Positions 10,495 to 21,600 of a stretch of DNA of 64,000 nt are shown here, piece by piece (position 1 is the first letter of the stretch; every line of letters begins with the position of its first letter). Position numbers and translations under genes: made by a program. The notes under the pieces were generated by a model that worked only from the letters and a program-made list of their open reading frames with translations, did no database searches and was not told the origin of the DNA. The stretch spans positions 26,332 to 90,331 of the forward strand of contig VZQC01006720.1 in the NCBI GenBank assembly GCA_009823505.1, read 5' to 3'. The DNA comes from Rhizomys pruinosus. Taxonomy: Eukaryota; Chordata; Mammalia; Rodentia; Spalacidae.

Positions 10495-10619
10495 TGAGAT
10501 AATCTTAAATATTATTTCATTCGCATTAGAAAAACAGAAACATTTATATGCTTTTTTATATCTCATTCAGCTGAGTTTTTCCCAATGGACAATTTGGTAT
10601 ATAGCTTTTAGGTTCTAAA
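10495..10619. repeat. Repeat shared with 28,790-28,940
   Basis: About 145 bases up to 10,645 match 28,790-28,940 (AATCTTAAATATTNTTTCATTNGCATTAG through GGCAAAGGAATGATGGA, read with variants). Probably part of an LTR element that continues into the next feature. Confidence 0.6.
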
Positions 10620-10963
10620 TTGTTGGGGCAAAGGAATGATGGAAGCCTGTAGGTATTCTTTGGGCAGAAGCACTTAAAAGCAGTTGCCTGACAGCCTTGA
10701 CCCTTGCTGTTTCTCACATACCTGTGAAGTCTGGACTGTGCTTTGATCTCTCAGGAAAGAACTTTGATCTGGATTTTAGCCTGAGGTTCCCTTGTCCCAA
10801 TAACCTGCCTCAGCCCCCAATTGTGTGTACGTGTCCAGGCCCATGCCTGGATTAGTATAAAAGCCTTGAGTTTCAACATTAAAGTTGAGTCTATTCCTTC
10901 AGGCTTTATCTGAGTCCCTGTCTGTAGGTCTGTATGTCTATATGTCTGTCTTTATCTATTTCA
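10620..10963 (+). mobile_element. Candidate solo LTR
   Basis: About 344 bases starting TG (TGTTGGGGCAAAGG) and ending CA. TATA box TATAAAAGCC at 10,857 is followed by ATTAAA at about 10,879 and a T-rich region, the normal order of LTR signals. I see no convincing primer-binding site after it, so a solo LTR is more likely than a provirus. Boundaries uncertain. Confidence 0.45.
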
Positions 10964-11129
10964 TTGGGTAAAATCCCTGGTGGTCCCTCCTCTCTCCTTG
11001 CCAGAGCTAAGCCTAGAAACTGTCAGTCTGCAGGCAGGGGACAGCCTTGGAGCTAAGCCAAGGAGGGAAGAACGACAAACAGCATGTGGATGTCAGCCAC
11101 GTGTGTATAAAGGACTATTCAGGTAAACT

Positions 11130-11475
11130 CTGACAGAAGCCTAAGTCCAAATGGATCAAATACCTCAACATGAAACACAAAACTCTGAAGATGATAGAAG
11201 AAAATGTTGGCAGCAACCAACAAGTCATAGTAGGCATAAGAGACAACTTTCTAAATCAGACTGCAGCTGCACAGGAAATAAGGTTGACAATTTACAAGTG
11301 GGACCTCATTAAACTCAAAAGTTTCTGTACAGCAAATAAACAATCAGTGAAGTGAAGAGAAAACCCACAGAGTAGGAGGAAACCTTCCCCATTAATACAT
11401 TTAACAGAGCACTAACTTCCAGAATATAAACTACTCAAAAAACAAAGTAAAACAAATTATTCACTCAAAAGATGG
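11130..11475 (+). mobile_element. L1 ORF2 fragment
   Basis: Translates to part of the ORF2 C-terminal region ([24 protein letters not shown]). Same segment as in the L1s at 48,300 and 52,860. Truncated both sides. Confidence 0.85.
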
Positions 11476-11479
11476 AGTA

Positions 11480-12499
11480 AAGTCCCTTTCATTCTAAACA
11501 GTGCCATTCTAATTATTAGAAAAACTGCACATTGGTTATCTAGGATCCTGACAGAATGCTGTAGGCAATGTAAACTACTGAAATCAAGTATAAGTCACTG
11601 ACTCTCCTTTGGTCTGGTTTTGTTGTTTCCTTCTAAAACTGTGTAGAAATTGCCTGTTGACATTCTATAGGTACAACTTATAACAAGTCAAAGAAAGAAG
11701 TTTTTGAATAGGCTTCAAGGAAACCCAGCCTAAGAGCTCCTCCTTTTTAGTCCTCTCAGTTACTTTCTTTGGCTCTAAGTGTCATTTGGCACAGTCTGCC
11801 TAACTGCTGCCACTTCTTCCATGACTATGAATCAGATCACGCTAACCAGGATGAATCTCATTCTGGCAATGAGACACAAGACACAATTAAGACCAAGCCA
11901 CAGTATGGCTAATCAGAAGCAACATCAAAGAAACTGTACAATAAAAAGGCCAAAGTGGTCACCTACAAAATTAAGTCATGGTGGACATGATGGGAGACAT
12001 TATGGTAAAGTCAGAGGACCATAAATAGGAGTCCACTCTGGAAGATTCAGAAAGACTAACACGAGCAGGGCCACTTACATCAGCTTTTCAAAGCTGACTA
12101 CAGCCAAGAGGTTACAGTGAAGAATTTCTTTTGACTGGTTACTCCACACTAATTGAGCGGCTTTTGGCTTTGAACCTACTTTTAGAATTCAGTTTATGTT
12201 TTTTTCTTTCAAGCAGAATAATTTTTTAGAAATGTCACACAGATGCAAGAATAGAAAGCATAACACCCAACATCCACCAGTACCAACAAATAGAAAGTGG
12301 GAAATGTTAACAGTGTAACATAGACCATAATCAATCTATTGTGTGTCCTTGGATAGGACTACTAGAATAAAATTCTCCTACCCATGGTTCACAAATCATT
12401 GCAAAGAGGTGGTTGGAAAGAGGGTAAGATGTAGAGCTTGCTCAAGAGCATAGGGAAAACAGGCGTTCAGGCTACTGGAAGCTTGCTCATGTGAACTCG
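11480..12499. other. Unassigned spacer between duplication units
   Basis: No gene or clearly recognised repeat. Only short chance ORFs. Confidence 0.4.
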
Positions 12500-12855
12500 T
12501 AATGCTGTTGAGTTAAGGACCCATGCCAATTCAATCAGACAAGGGCCCAGAGAGGTGCAAGAGAAATGGACAGCAGACTGGCCCTACCAAGGGAACTGTT
12601 GGAAACTGATTATAACTGTCAGAGGGAGAGTAGACCTTCCTTAAGATCTATAGGTAGGCTGACTAGACTCCAGGGGATGAATTTGCACCAAAGGATGGCT
12701 AGGTAAAATTCTTACTCATGTGGGACTTAACATGTGTGGCAGAAAATGGTGAGGTCTGGGCCATGGATGGGGGAGACAGGTCTAAATTCGATTAAGAGCT
12801 GTTGCATGAAATGTGCAAAAGCACAATAAAACTACTTTCAAAATAATGCTTAGCA

Positions 12856-13085
12856 GGGGCTGGAGAGATGGCTCACTGGTTAACATCACTGGATACTCTT
12901 GCAGAAGATATAAGTTTGCTTCCAGCACCCACATGGCAGTTAATAATCGACCGCAACTCCAGTTCCAAGGGATCCTATGCCCTCCTCTGTCCTCTGTGGG
13001 CATTACACAACAAGGGTGCACTTAGATAAATGCAGGCAATACATGTTTACACATAAAATAAAAATAAGTGAAATTTTAAAAAAAG
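12856..13085 (+). mobile_element. Old B2 SINE, unit 2
   Basis: Better preserved orthologue of the SINE at 3,290: GGGGCTGGAGAGATGGCTCA head, GCTTCCAGCACCCACATGG, single AACTCCAGTTCCAAGG. It predates the duplication. Confidence 0.85.
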
Positions 13086-13705
13086 ACAGCATACTCAGAC
13101 TAGTAGGTTGCTCCCAGGAAAGACTTCTTAGTGCAGATTATTTTTTTTTCCTGGATTTCATTTCATCTTTGCTAAAAATTGTGACATTCCTACAAGCAAA
13201 CTTAAAGTGAAACCATTTTTTTCTCTTCCCAGTTCTAAACAAAATTGCAAACAAGCCATTTCCTTTCATCAATTACTATTTCTCAGCTTTGTACTAAAGC
13301 AACAAGCAATATACTCCTGATTCAGCTCAGTGGATAAGAAAATCACAGCAAAAGATTTTAAAAATCTAGGAAAGCACATTTGAATGCAGACATTTTGTAA
13401 TGGGAGACTTAAAATGACCATGAAAAGCTTGGCCAGTCTATTTAATTTGAATTCTACTCACCATCCAGTCCACACTGTATTTGCCTTTCTTTGTGGCATT
13501 TGTAACTTTCTGAATAACTAGGAAATTTGCTTTTCTCTTTGTGTGGCCTCTTTCTGTGTGTCATAACTAGAAGGAAGAGCTACAATTGAATGATTGCTGT
13601 GTCCTTATTCTTTCTTGTATGCCCATTCCTTCGAAAGATGCTTTCTACTTATTTGTGGGTAATTTGTGGTTTCAGGTACAGAGCTGATAAATATTAGTGC
13701 TCATT

Positions 13706-14632
13706 TTATGATAGAATTTTTTTGGTGAAGTCCTTGAGTGCCTCTTTGACCTGCTGGTTCCTTAATGTATAGATAAAGGGATTCAGCATGGGAGCAACAG
13801 AGGTGTTAAGCACAGCTACCCCTTTGTTTAGAGCCACACCCTCTCCTGCAGATGTTTTTACATACATGAAAATGCAACTTCCATAGGAAATGGAAACCAC
13901 AATCATATGGGAAGAACATGTAGAAAAGGCTTTTTTCCTTTGCTGGGTGGAAGGGATCTTCAGAATTGTTCTCAGGATAAGTGTATAGGAGAGAACCACC
14001 AAGGCCAGAGTTACTATGAGTGTGAGCACTGCTAGGAAGAATGCCACCAGCTCTAGAACTTTTGTGTCTGTGCAAGAAATCTGCAATATGGGGGATGAGT
14101 CACAGGTGAAGTGGTCAATGATGTTAGAGTCACAGAATTCCAGCTGCAGTCCCATAATCACTGGGGGGAAAATGATGAGAAAACCAGCTGACCAGGAAGC
14201 AATCACAAGACGATGGCAAAATTTGTTGTTCATGATAGCTGTGTAGTGGAGAGGTTTGCAGATAGCCACATAGCGATCATAAGACATTGCAGCCAGAAGA
14301 AAAAATTCTGTCGATCCCAGAAGGATTAGGAAAAACACTTGTGCCATGCAAGCATTATAGGAAATACGTGTGCTCCCTGTAGCAATGCTAATCAGAAATC
14401 GAGGGATGCAAACTGTTGTAAATGAAATTTCTAAGAAAGAGAAATTTCTGAGGAAGAAATACATGGGAGTTTTCAAGCGAACATCTGAGAGTGTTAACAT
14501 AATGATGGTCATGTTTCCACTTACACTTAGTAAGTATGTGATCAGCATAAAGCAGAATATCACAACCTGTAACTCCGGGTCATCTGTAAGTCCCAGAAGA
14601 ATAAATTCTGTAGTCGATGTCCTATTTGGCAT
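13706..14632 (-). CDS. Olfactory receptor, OR6C type (copy 2 of duplicated pair)
   Basis: Paralogue of the receptor at 4085-5023, 308 residues, same strand. It differs at about 13 positions over the shared 307 residues (about 96 percent identical): I7T, F27C, I41M, H52R, T90I, L96M, T97A, S156P, G158V, L160M, H257Y, R269N and N306I. All receptor hallmarks are kept: NRT at 3-5, TM1 GN, PMYFFL, Cys95, [10 protein letters not shown], the three loop-2 cysteines, KAFSTCSSH and PMLNPFIY. It ends four residues earlier because a TCA serine codon near the 3' end reads TAA here. Changes cluster around loop 1/TM3 (90, 96, 97) and TM4 (156-160), regions that often shape ligand binding, so the two receptors may differ in tuning (inference). 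No break is visible, so it is probably functional. It lies in the second unit of the tandem segmental duplication. Confidence 0.95.
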   Translation of the reverse strand: MPNRTSTTEFILLGLTDDPELQVVIFCFMLITYLLSVSGNMTIIMLTLSDVRLKTPMYFFLRNFSFLEISFTTVCIPRFLISIATGSTRISYNACMAQVFFLILLGSTEFFLLAAMSYDRYVAICKPLHYTAIMNNKFCHRLVIASWSAGFLIIFPPVIMGLQLEFCDSNIIDHFTCDSSPILQISCTDTKVLELVAFFLAVLTLIVTLALVVLSYTLILRTILKIPSTQQRKKAFSTCSSHMIVVSISYGSCIFMYVKTSAGEGVALNKGVAVLNTSVAPMLNPFIYTLRNQQVKEALKDFTKKILS

Positions 14633-14659
14633 GGCTAGGCTCTTAATTTAGACATGTCT
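14633..14659 (-). promoter_or_regulatory. Predicted 5' leader: splice acceptor and 6-codon uORF of receptor copy 2
   Basis: Minus strand: a pyrimidine-rich run ending in CCACAG (AG at 14659-14658) is a slightly better acceptor than in copy 1. A six-codon uORF runs from ATG at 14655-14653 to TAG at 14637-14635, ending two bases before the receptor ATG exactly as in copy 1, with one codon changed (TTT to TCT). Inferred from sequence only. Confidence 0.5.
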
Positions 14660-14930
14660 GTGGATTAAAGGAACAATGTCAACTCTTGATATGATTTCAA
14701 ATACAATTATAATATTCTGACTTGACACAAAGGAAGCCTTTACTTGATGCCTTTAACAAGAAGTGACAAAAAATAGATATCCATCAGCATTGAAAATTCA
14801 TATAAGGTTTGGGAGGGAAAGGGGGATTAATCTGTTTCATTGAGCTCAGGGAACATTAAAAATTATAAAAAGATACACATACAAATTTCAAAAATGTAAT
14901 GACCATGAAGTCCAATTACCAGTTGTCGCT

Positions 14931-15160
14931 GGGGCTGGAGAGATGGCCTAGCGGTTAAGAGCACCGACTGCTCTTGCAGGGGACCCGGGTTCAATCCCTA
15001 GCAACCACATGGTGGCTGAGAACCATCTTTAACTCCAGTTCCAGGGGAATCCAAGACCCTCTTCTGACCTCCGTGGCATGGCACGACACAGGTGCACAAA
15101 CCTACAAGAAGACGGTACATTCATACAAATACAAAAATAATAAAATTTAAAAATTTTTAA
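14931..15160 (+). mobile_element. B2 SINE, unit 2 only
   Basis: Full-length sense B2 with A box TGGCCTAGCGG and B box GGTTCAATCCC. It has one copy of the TCCAGTTCCAGG motif, so it is not of the duplicated subfamily. Flanked by GTTGTCGCT and ATTGTCACT. Unit 1 has the empty site near 5,300. Confidence 0.92.
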
Positions 15161-17099
15161 AAATTGTCACTAGAATGCTAATTTTTAGTCAAAATTATGT
15201 ACACCATTCTGACCTTCAGTTCTGTAACCTCCTGCCTCAGCCCTCCATGTGAGACTACAGGCATATGGCATTATAGCAAGAAAAACATTTTGTTTTGTTT
15301 TGTCTTGGAGACAGTCTGTCTCTGTTGGTTATATGTTATAACAGTAGTAGCATGGGTCAAGAAAATGAGAGTTTTAGATATTGAAAATTTTAGAATTCCA
15401 ATGACTTAGGTACTCAGCCTCTTGAAGATAGATTTTAGAACCACATATATTTGATGCACTGGTATCAGTGTTAAGAAGAAAAAACTCACCTCAGTTATTC
15501 TCAACTGAGCCATGAGAGTAGTCTGAATTAACAAAGTTAAAGTGTGCGGTGGTATGAATGGTGCAGATGACAATGAAATGGTTTACTCTTACCCTGTCTG
15601 CTAGGGTTGTATTAATATTACTGAGGTGTACCTAAGAAAAGGCTGATGACCTTTTCTGTGGCAGATAATGGGCATTTCTGAATCAGCTCTAACAAATTTA
15701 TGAGGATCTAGGAAGAAAAGGAAATGATGCAAAGGTAAACAAAATGATATCATTACTTACCAAAGAAATTTATTATAAAGAATTACAACGTAGAATGATA
15801 AGTAACATTATTGATATAGAAAAATTTACTCACTCTTAGGCTATCCCAGGCATAATTTAAAACTAGTTTTCTGATTATCTAAAAATTTTAAAAGCTGTTT
15901 AGGTAGAACAAAGTTTTTTCCATGTTTTATAATTTTGGTCAAATTAAATCATTTCTGTACATCAAGCCATTTATGAAATTTTAAAAGTCCTGTCTAGATC
16001 CCACTTGTGAAAATCCATTCACTTCTCAATCCAAAGGCCAATAGTCGAGGATAAGAATTACCAGGTTACCATATTTCTAATTTTTTTATAATTTAAAAGC
16101 TATCAGACTCATAACTTTTCTGACATCCAATGGTACAGATTTTCCCAGAAAGTCTTTTGTTGAACAGAACAGAAACATGTGTCTCTGTGAATATATTTGA
16201 AGAGTTTGTTCTTGAGGGAAATAAAATACACACATCCCTGGAGACAGGAAAACTAGTGCATTTACAACTAGTTAATTTTGGCAACACTGCAATCAGTTCC
16301 TTTGGGAAATACAGATTTTCTTCTATAATGTCAGAAGTCATATGAAGCAAAGGGAAAGACTGATGAAACAATGATTGTTTTTGCTAAGTAATTGGCTCAA
16401 ATTTTCCTTCAGTTGTGGCCTGAAAGAAATGCTAGCTAGAGATTTCATAGCACAAATCAGGAAGAAGAAATATTTTTCAGGGCAGACTTGAAACTCTTTG
16501 AAAAACATTATGTACTCTAGTGGAATGAAATAATTATTATAGATTCCTTACAATAAATGCATGATACCTGAGCATGAATAGAAGACAGAGGATATAAGAC
16601 AATCATGGACCATGATTATGTTATAGTTTGCTTTGATAAAAGTCATTGGGATAATTCAATCCAGGCTTTTAACTAATACGGGCTTCTCAATAATAAGAAT
16701 GCCGCCCTATGTGCTCCATACACAGCTATGACAAACTCAAAACACTACATGTTAACTTGAATGACAAGGACCATTTATGAAGCTGGGAGTCACCATTAGA
16801 GCAAACAGTGCTCTCTTAACATCAGGCCAAGTGAATAAAAATAGCTTAAGTCTAAAGAAGCTATCTTTTGTTCTAAGGTCATCTGCAGATTCCCTTGATG
16901 TTTGAAAATAGATACAGTACCTACCAAGTGAAGTAAAAATGGGAAACATGAGAGTGAAGACATCCTGTGCAAGGATGTTGAACACAGTAGTGAATGCAGA
17001 AATGTAACAATCTGAATACTGCTTTGCATACAATGTTCTTTCTAATGTTGAGCTAATTTATTTATTAACCATTAAAATTTGACACTTTTTGGGACCAAA

Positions 17100-17960
17100 T
17101 TCTTACAGACTACATTACTGCTGGCTTGTTAGGGAGTAATAAGAAGATTCAGCAGATGTGGTGAACATGCTTATACTCTTAGTTAAAGCCACTCCTTCTT
17201 TTGCAGAAGTTTTGACATACATGAAAATGCAGCTCCATCACAAATAGAGAGAACAAGCATGCATGAGGAGCAGGTAGAAAAGGACATTTTCCTTTATTTG
17301 AGAAGATAACATTCACAGTATTGTCTTAAGAATGAACACATAGGACAGAATCACACAGAATAAAGTTACGTGGGGGCTGGAGAGATGGCCTAGCGGTTAA
17401 GAGCACCGACCGCTCTTACAGAGGACCCGGGTTCAATCCCCAGCACCCATATGGCGGCCGAGAACCGTCTGAAACTCCAATTCCAGGAGAACTCCAGTTC
17501 CAGGGGAATCCGACACCCTCTTCTGACCTCCGCGGCATTGCATGACACGGGTGCACAGACTTGCATGCAGACAGTACATTCATACACATACAGAAATAAA
17601 TTTAAATTTTTTTTAAAGTTAAAAAAAAAGAATAAAGTTACATGACAGTGACTGTGATCTGAAAGAATCCCAAGAGCTCAAGGAAAGTTGTGTCTGTGCA
17701 GAAGATGAACAGAATAGGAGAAGAGTGACAGGTGAAGTGGTCATTGATGTCGATGTCACAGAAGTTCAGCTGAAACCCCATGATCACAGGTAGAAAGATG
17801 ATTAGAAATCAAGCCATCCAACAGCTAATTACAGGCTGTCTCCAGATACTGCTGTTGGTTATTGAGGGTAGTTCAGGGACTTACAGATAGCCACAAAATA
17901 TAGTTGAACCCAGGAATATGATGAGAAGCACCTCAGCCATGCAAATTCTGTAATGTTTAA
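17100..17960 (-). pseudogene. Olfactory receptor pseudogene remnant, unit 2, split by a B2 SINE
   Basis: Duplicate of the remnant at 8770-9345, with the same missing TM7 end and the same MSYDRY deletion near 17,900. It is further interrupted by a 257-base B2 insertion at 17,372-17,628 absent from unit 1. Recognisable parts include the TM6/loop 3 segment at 17,170-17,300 and the loop 2 cysteine region at 17,690-17,800. No coding potential remains. Confidence 0.75.
17372..17628 (+). mobile_element. Young B2 SINE inside receptor pseudogene
   Basis: Full-length sense B2 with the internal TCCANTTCCAGG duplication. Flanked by AGAATAAAGTTAC repeats (17,357 and 17,629). Unit 1 has the empty site near 9,000. 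Confidence 0.95.
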
Positions 17961-18172
17961 CACATAAGTATATATAGTAGTCATAAGTAAAAGTACAAAA
18001 CAAAAAATATTCAGTGTTACTTCAGTGTGAGTTCAAGTTAATCACAGAAGAATGAACTGATTCACAGATGTTTAATTTAACACTTTTTATCAATGATTTA
18101 TGTAAACTCTGTAAATAAAAACAAGACACTGATTTGGAGAATACAACATAACTACTTCATCACATCAGCTAG

Positions 18173-18175
18173 ATT

Positions 18176-18221
<46 letters not shown>
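18173..18221. repeat. (GATA)n microsatellite
   Basis: About 12 GATA/TAGA units at the position where unit 1 carries an L1 and (TA)n. Confidence 0.97.
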
Positions 18222-18222
<1 letters not shown>

Positions 18223-18549
18223 TTCACATACATATATAGTCTTCTAATGAAAAGTTAAATCCAGCCACCAATTGTTAGTGAATAATGAAAACACATAGCA
18301 GAAAAAAAGCTTGCATAGGGGATTATTACCTATTTAACAACTGAGCTATGTCCCCAGACCCTAAGAATTATTTTTTAAACTGTTAAATGTCAGAGAATTG
18401 TGCAATTTAAACAGCAGTGCAAAAAATAAGTCTTATATTATTTTGGATCTCACTTGTCAGTATCTTTTATAACTTCACCAAAAATAAATACTTTCAAATT
18501 AATATGATCTTGTAAGATTTAAACATGTAAAGAAAAAAAGAACAGAAAA

Positions 18550-18695
18550 TAAAGCTAGAGTAGTGGCACACACCTTTAATCTCAGCACTAGGAAGGCAGA
18601 GGCAGGTGGATCTCTGTGAGATTAACGCCAGACTGGTCTACACAGAAAGTTTGAGGCCAGCTGTGTCTACCAGGAAGCCCTATCTCAAACATACC
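18550..18695 (+). mobile_element. B1 SINE, unit 2
   Basis: Orthologue of the B1 at 10,330, with the same divergent ACTAGGAAGGCAGAGGCAGG region and CTATCTCAAACATACC end. Confidence 0.85.
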
Positions 18696-19791
18696 AAAAC
18701 TCATGGAACTGGAAACTTAGAAAATATTTTTTCTTCATTGCCTTATTATTTATTCTGATGCTTAAATGTTTGTAGATTTTTTCCAGCTACCAAGCTGGTT
18801 TCTGTCTCTGTTAATTGAGTACTTTCTTACTTTATAGCTTGGTAACTTTCTCTCCCCTAGCCTGGACACCAGTCATTTTTTTTTTTATTTAAGCAGTATG
18901 TACACTTAGGCAACAAATGGGAGGGGTGTCCATACCGGCCCAATTACATCTGCGTCTAGTTTTCTGTACAAACCAGGGTCCCCATGCCCAATTGAAGAGA
19001 TTTGCTTGACAAAAAAAAAAAAAATCCAGTCGGTTTTTGCTATAATCCCACAATTAATCCTCCCTTCTTGGCTCTTACAATCTGGCACACCCACCTCTTC
19101 CAGGAGAGTCCCTGGACTTTCAAGAGGAGAATGAGAGAGAATGATAGATAGAAGATCCAGGGGTTGTTGTTGTTGTTGTTGTTGTTGTTTTTCTTTCCCC
19201 CTCTCTTTCCCCTCTTTCTCTCTCTTCCCTTTCTGAGATGACCCATCAAATTCTTGGGGCTTCTTTAAAAGGGACTGGTGAGTCATCTAGCAGTCTCCTT
19301 TTAATTCTAGTAATAAAAGACAAATAGCAGCACATATTTAAAAATGCAGCAAGTTGTTCTCTGTGTACAGACACATATGCTTGGAAATATATTGGTTGGG
19401 GCATTATAACTCTTTGACAAAGGAATGCTAACAACTTTCCAATAGGGTAGATAGAGTCCCCTGACATTAGGCAGTACCAAGACTACAGTGTCAGTCCTGT
19501 GTCATACCACACCAGAGAGTGGGCCATAGATCAAATTTGTACTTTTTTTATTTTTCTTTCCAGGTGTACATTTATCAGGCTTCCACTATTGCACTACATC
19601 TTCTTTGACATATAAAAGTATAGCTCGAAAAGTTTGTTGTGAAGCTTCAGAGACCTTTTCTTTCTAGCGGTTTGTATAGTGTTTTCTAACACCATGGAGG
19701 TCAGCTGTTGATTTGCAGTGCATGATCTCAACATAATTTTTTTCATGCACATATCATGTGCTATCTTTAGCAATAGGGTCTTACTGTCCAT

Positions 19792-20101
19792 CTTTTTTTT
19801 TTTTAATTAGTTTTTATTGATGCTTTGTGCATTTCATACATTTTTTCCAATTCAGGTCAGGCTTATTTCCCTTTCCCTCCCCCCCCCACCCCATCCCAGG
19901 TCATGCATTCTGCCATAACTGTCCTGCATCTTTCGCTCAGCTTTTTTTTTTTCCTTTTTTGCTTTTAAGTGTTATCCCATGAGTACAAGCATCCTTCATG
20001 CAAAACCTATCTGCAGGCTGTTGTGCCCAAACACCTACAGCCCCACCATCCAGTGGGGGGTGACAGGTTGTTTGTTCAATCAAGTTGATCAAATGAGTGT
20101 C
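19792..20101 (-). mobile_element. Short retroposon: unique head joined to L1 3'-UTR tail (copy 2)
   Basis: Minus-strand element about 310 bases long, beginning GACACTCATTTGATC at 20,101, the same first base as the copy at 1044, and ending in an L1 3' UTR with C-rich tract (G-rich in sense) and poly(A). It is flanked by CTGTCCAT at 19,784-19,791 and 20,102-20,109, a target duplication that fixes the 5' end. Confidence 0.65.
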
Positions 20102-20699
20102 CTGTCCATTTCTTATGTGCACCCAAAGTTGTAGGCAAATAGCCTATGTTTCTGGGCTTTTAGAGCCCCCGTGGCCAACAGCTCCTGGGAGGGCAGCCCA
20201 GAACTGTCACTGAAACCTTTATCCACCAATGCTTTTTGTTTGACTTTAAGGCAAAATTGCATCCTAGAGGGAGGAGGTGTATTTCTTCCCCTTCTGTTTT
20301 TGTAAATTTTCACTACCTTCTGAGCAGCCTCTCTTGTTTCCCAGCCCCCTAAATCCTGATTTATAGTTTTCCAGAAGGGAGGAGTTTTATCACATACCTA
20401 TAAACAGGAGCTCAGCTGAAGGGATTTACTACACCCCTTCAGACTGTCTCCCTCTGGAGAAGGTAGCACCCAGGTTTTCCTCAGCCAAATTTTCTTATTA
20501 TATATAAATGTGAGAATTGTTGCTTGTATAATACAGGGAAACATGAAAAACATTTCTGTCCTTTTAATCTAATAGCTGTGACTGGGACTTTAGTACAAGT
20601 CAGGAGTGGGTTGAAATTTAATAACAATTCTGTATCACTAATTAGTTTAAGTATATTACTATTTTCTATTCTGTAGATAGCCATTCATTTTAATCTTAT

Positions 20700-20860
20700 A
20701 CAGGGGGCTATTAGTTCATACCATGAGACTAAATAACATATCCTATGAGATTTTCCCCTAATTAGGAGGAAATCTCATAGGATATGTTATTATGTAAATT
20801 ATAATAATATATATAATATATAATATAATATGTAATAATATTATACATGTATATACATGG
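20700..20860. repeat. AT-rich low-complexity sequence with inverted repeat
   Basis: ATATAAT-rich tract. AAATAACATATCCTATGAGA (about 20,731) and its inverse TCTCATAGGATATGTTATT (about 20,773) face each other across about 20 bases, forming a potential hairpin. Confidence 0.8.
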
Positions 20861-21189
20861 AACAGGTAAATTTTGAATATATCACTATAAAGTATAAACT
20901 TTGAAATGTCCTTGCAAGTCTTGGGGTGGGTTCTAGATGATGAAATTTCTCCAGATGTTCAGAGGTATTTTACATGAGTTTGGGAAAAAGCCTGTATGTT
21001 CACTCCAAAGGTGTTTTACTCAGTGGTCAAATGTCTTACATATACAGTCAGGGGTGGGAAATGTATTTCATATAAGACATAGGTAAATTCCAAAGTCAGT
21101 AACTCCCAGGGGCAGAAAAAAATCATTAATTTGAGTTAAGTATTATCCTTGAGGATTGAGACTCTACTGGGGGTTTATCAGTGACCAGG

Positions 21190-21600
21190 TATATTAGTCA
21201 CTTTTCTGTTACTGTGATAAAACCACCATGACCAAGGGAACTTCTAAAAGGAAGAGTTTATTTGAACTTACAATTGACTTTTCCAGGGAATTAGAGTCCA
21301 TTGTGGTGGGAGGCATGGTGGCTGGGGCTGGAGCAGAAAGCTGAGGTTCACATCTCCAGTGAGCACAGGAAGTCAAGAGAGAGAGCAACGGGAGCCTGCA
21401 ATTCTTGTTGAACTCACTAAGTTTGCCCTCCAGTGATTTATTTCCTTTTAAGATCTTCCAAAACAGTGCCACCAACTGGAGACAAAATGTCTGAATACTT
21501 AAATCTTATGCGGGACACTCTCACCACACCAAGTTACCAAAAACATTGCCTCAGGCTTCAAAGGGGTATAACCAATAAACAGGGAGAGGGCATATGTGGT
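21190..21600 (+). repeat. Mid-repetitive rodent element (family 1)
   Basis: Resembles a widespread rodent repeat (ACTGTGATAAAACCACCATGACC, GCCACCAACTGGAGAC). A second copy is at 55,700-56,215. I recognise the sequence type but not its family name. Confidence 0.6.

Larger units (their letters stand above)
12500..18720. repeat. Tandem segmental duplication, unit 2
   Basis: Second copy of the receptor-bearing unit, about 9.6 kb downstream of unit 1 when measured at the receptor ATGs. Private features are B2 insertions at 14,931 and 17,372, a deletion corresponding to about 5,630-6,920 of unit 1, and a (GATA)n array where unit 1 has (TA)n. Shared B1 copies near 10.33 and 18.55 kb mark the right end. 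Confidence 0.85.
18840..21190 (-). mobile_element. Degenerate LTR-retroelement copy C (internal part)
   Basis: Minus-strand copy of the repeat family also at 24.2-28.6 and 29.3-36.3 kb. For example, 19,300-19,330 (CTAGTAATAAAAGACAAATAGCA) matches 30,040 with variants, and 20,590-20,670 matches 26,165-26,220 and 32,005-32,080. A (TTG)n array lies at 19,163-19,189, and a short retroposon is nested at 19,792-20,101. No intact reading frame and no clear gag or pol. Confidence 0.6.

Noticed and set aside
17372..17450. tRNA-like sequence with A and B boxes
   Set aside because: It is the tRNA-derived head of a B2 SINE, not a functional tRNA gene.
18906..19286. 126-codon minus-strand frame with a glutamine run
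   Set aside because: The run comes from a (TTG)n microsatellite inside a degenerate retroelement; no domain.
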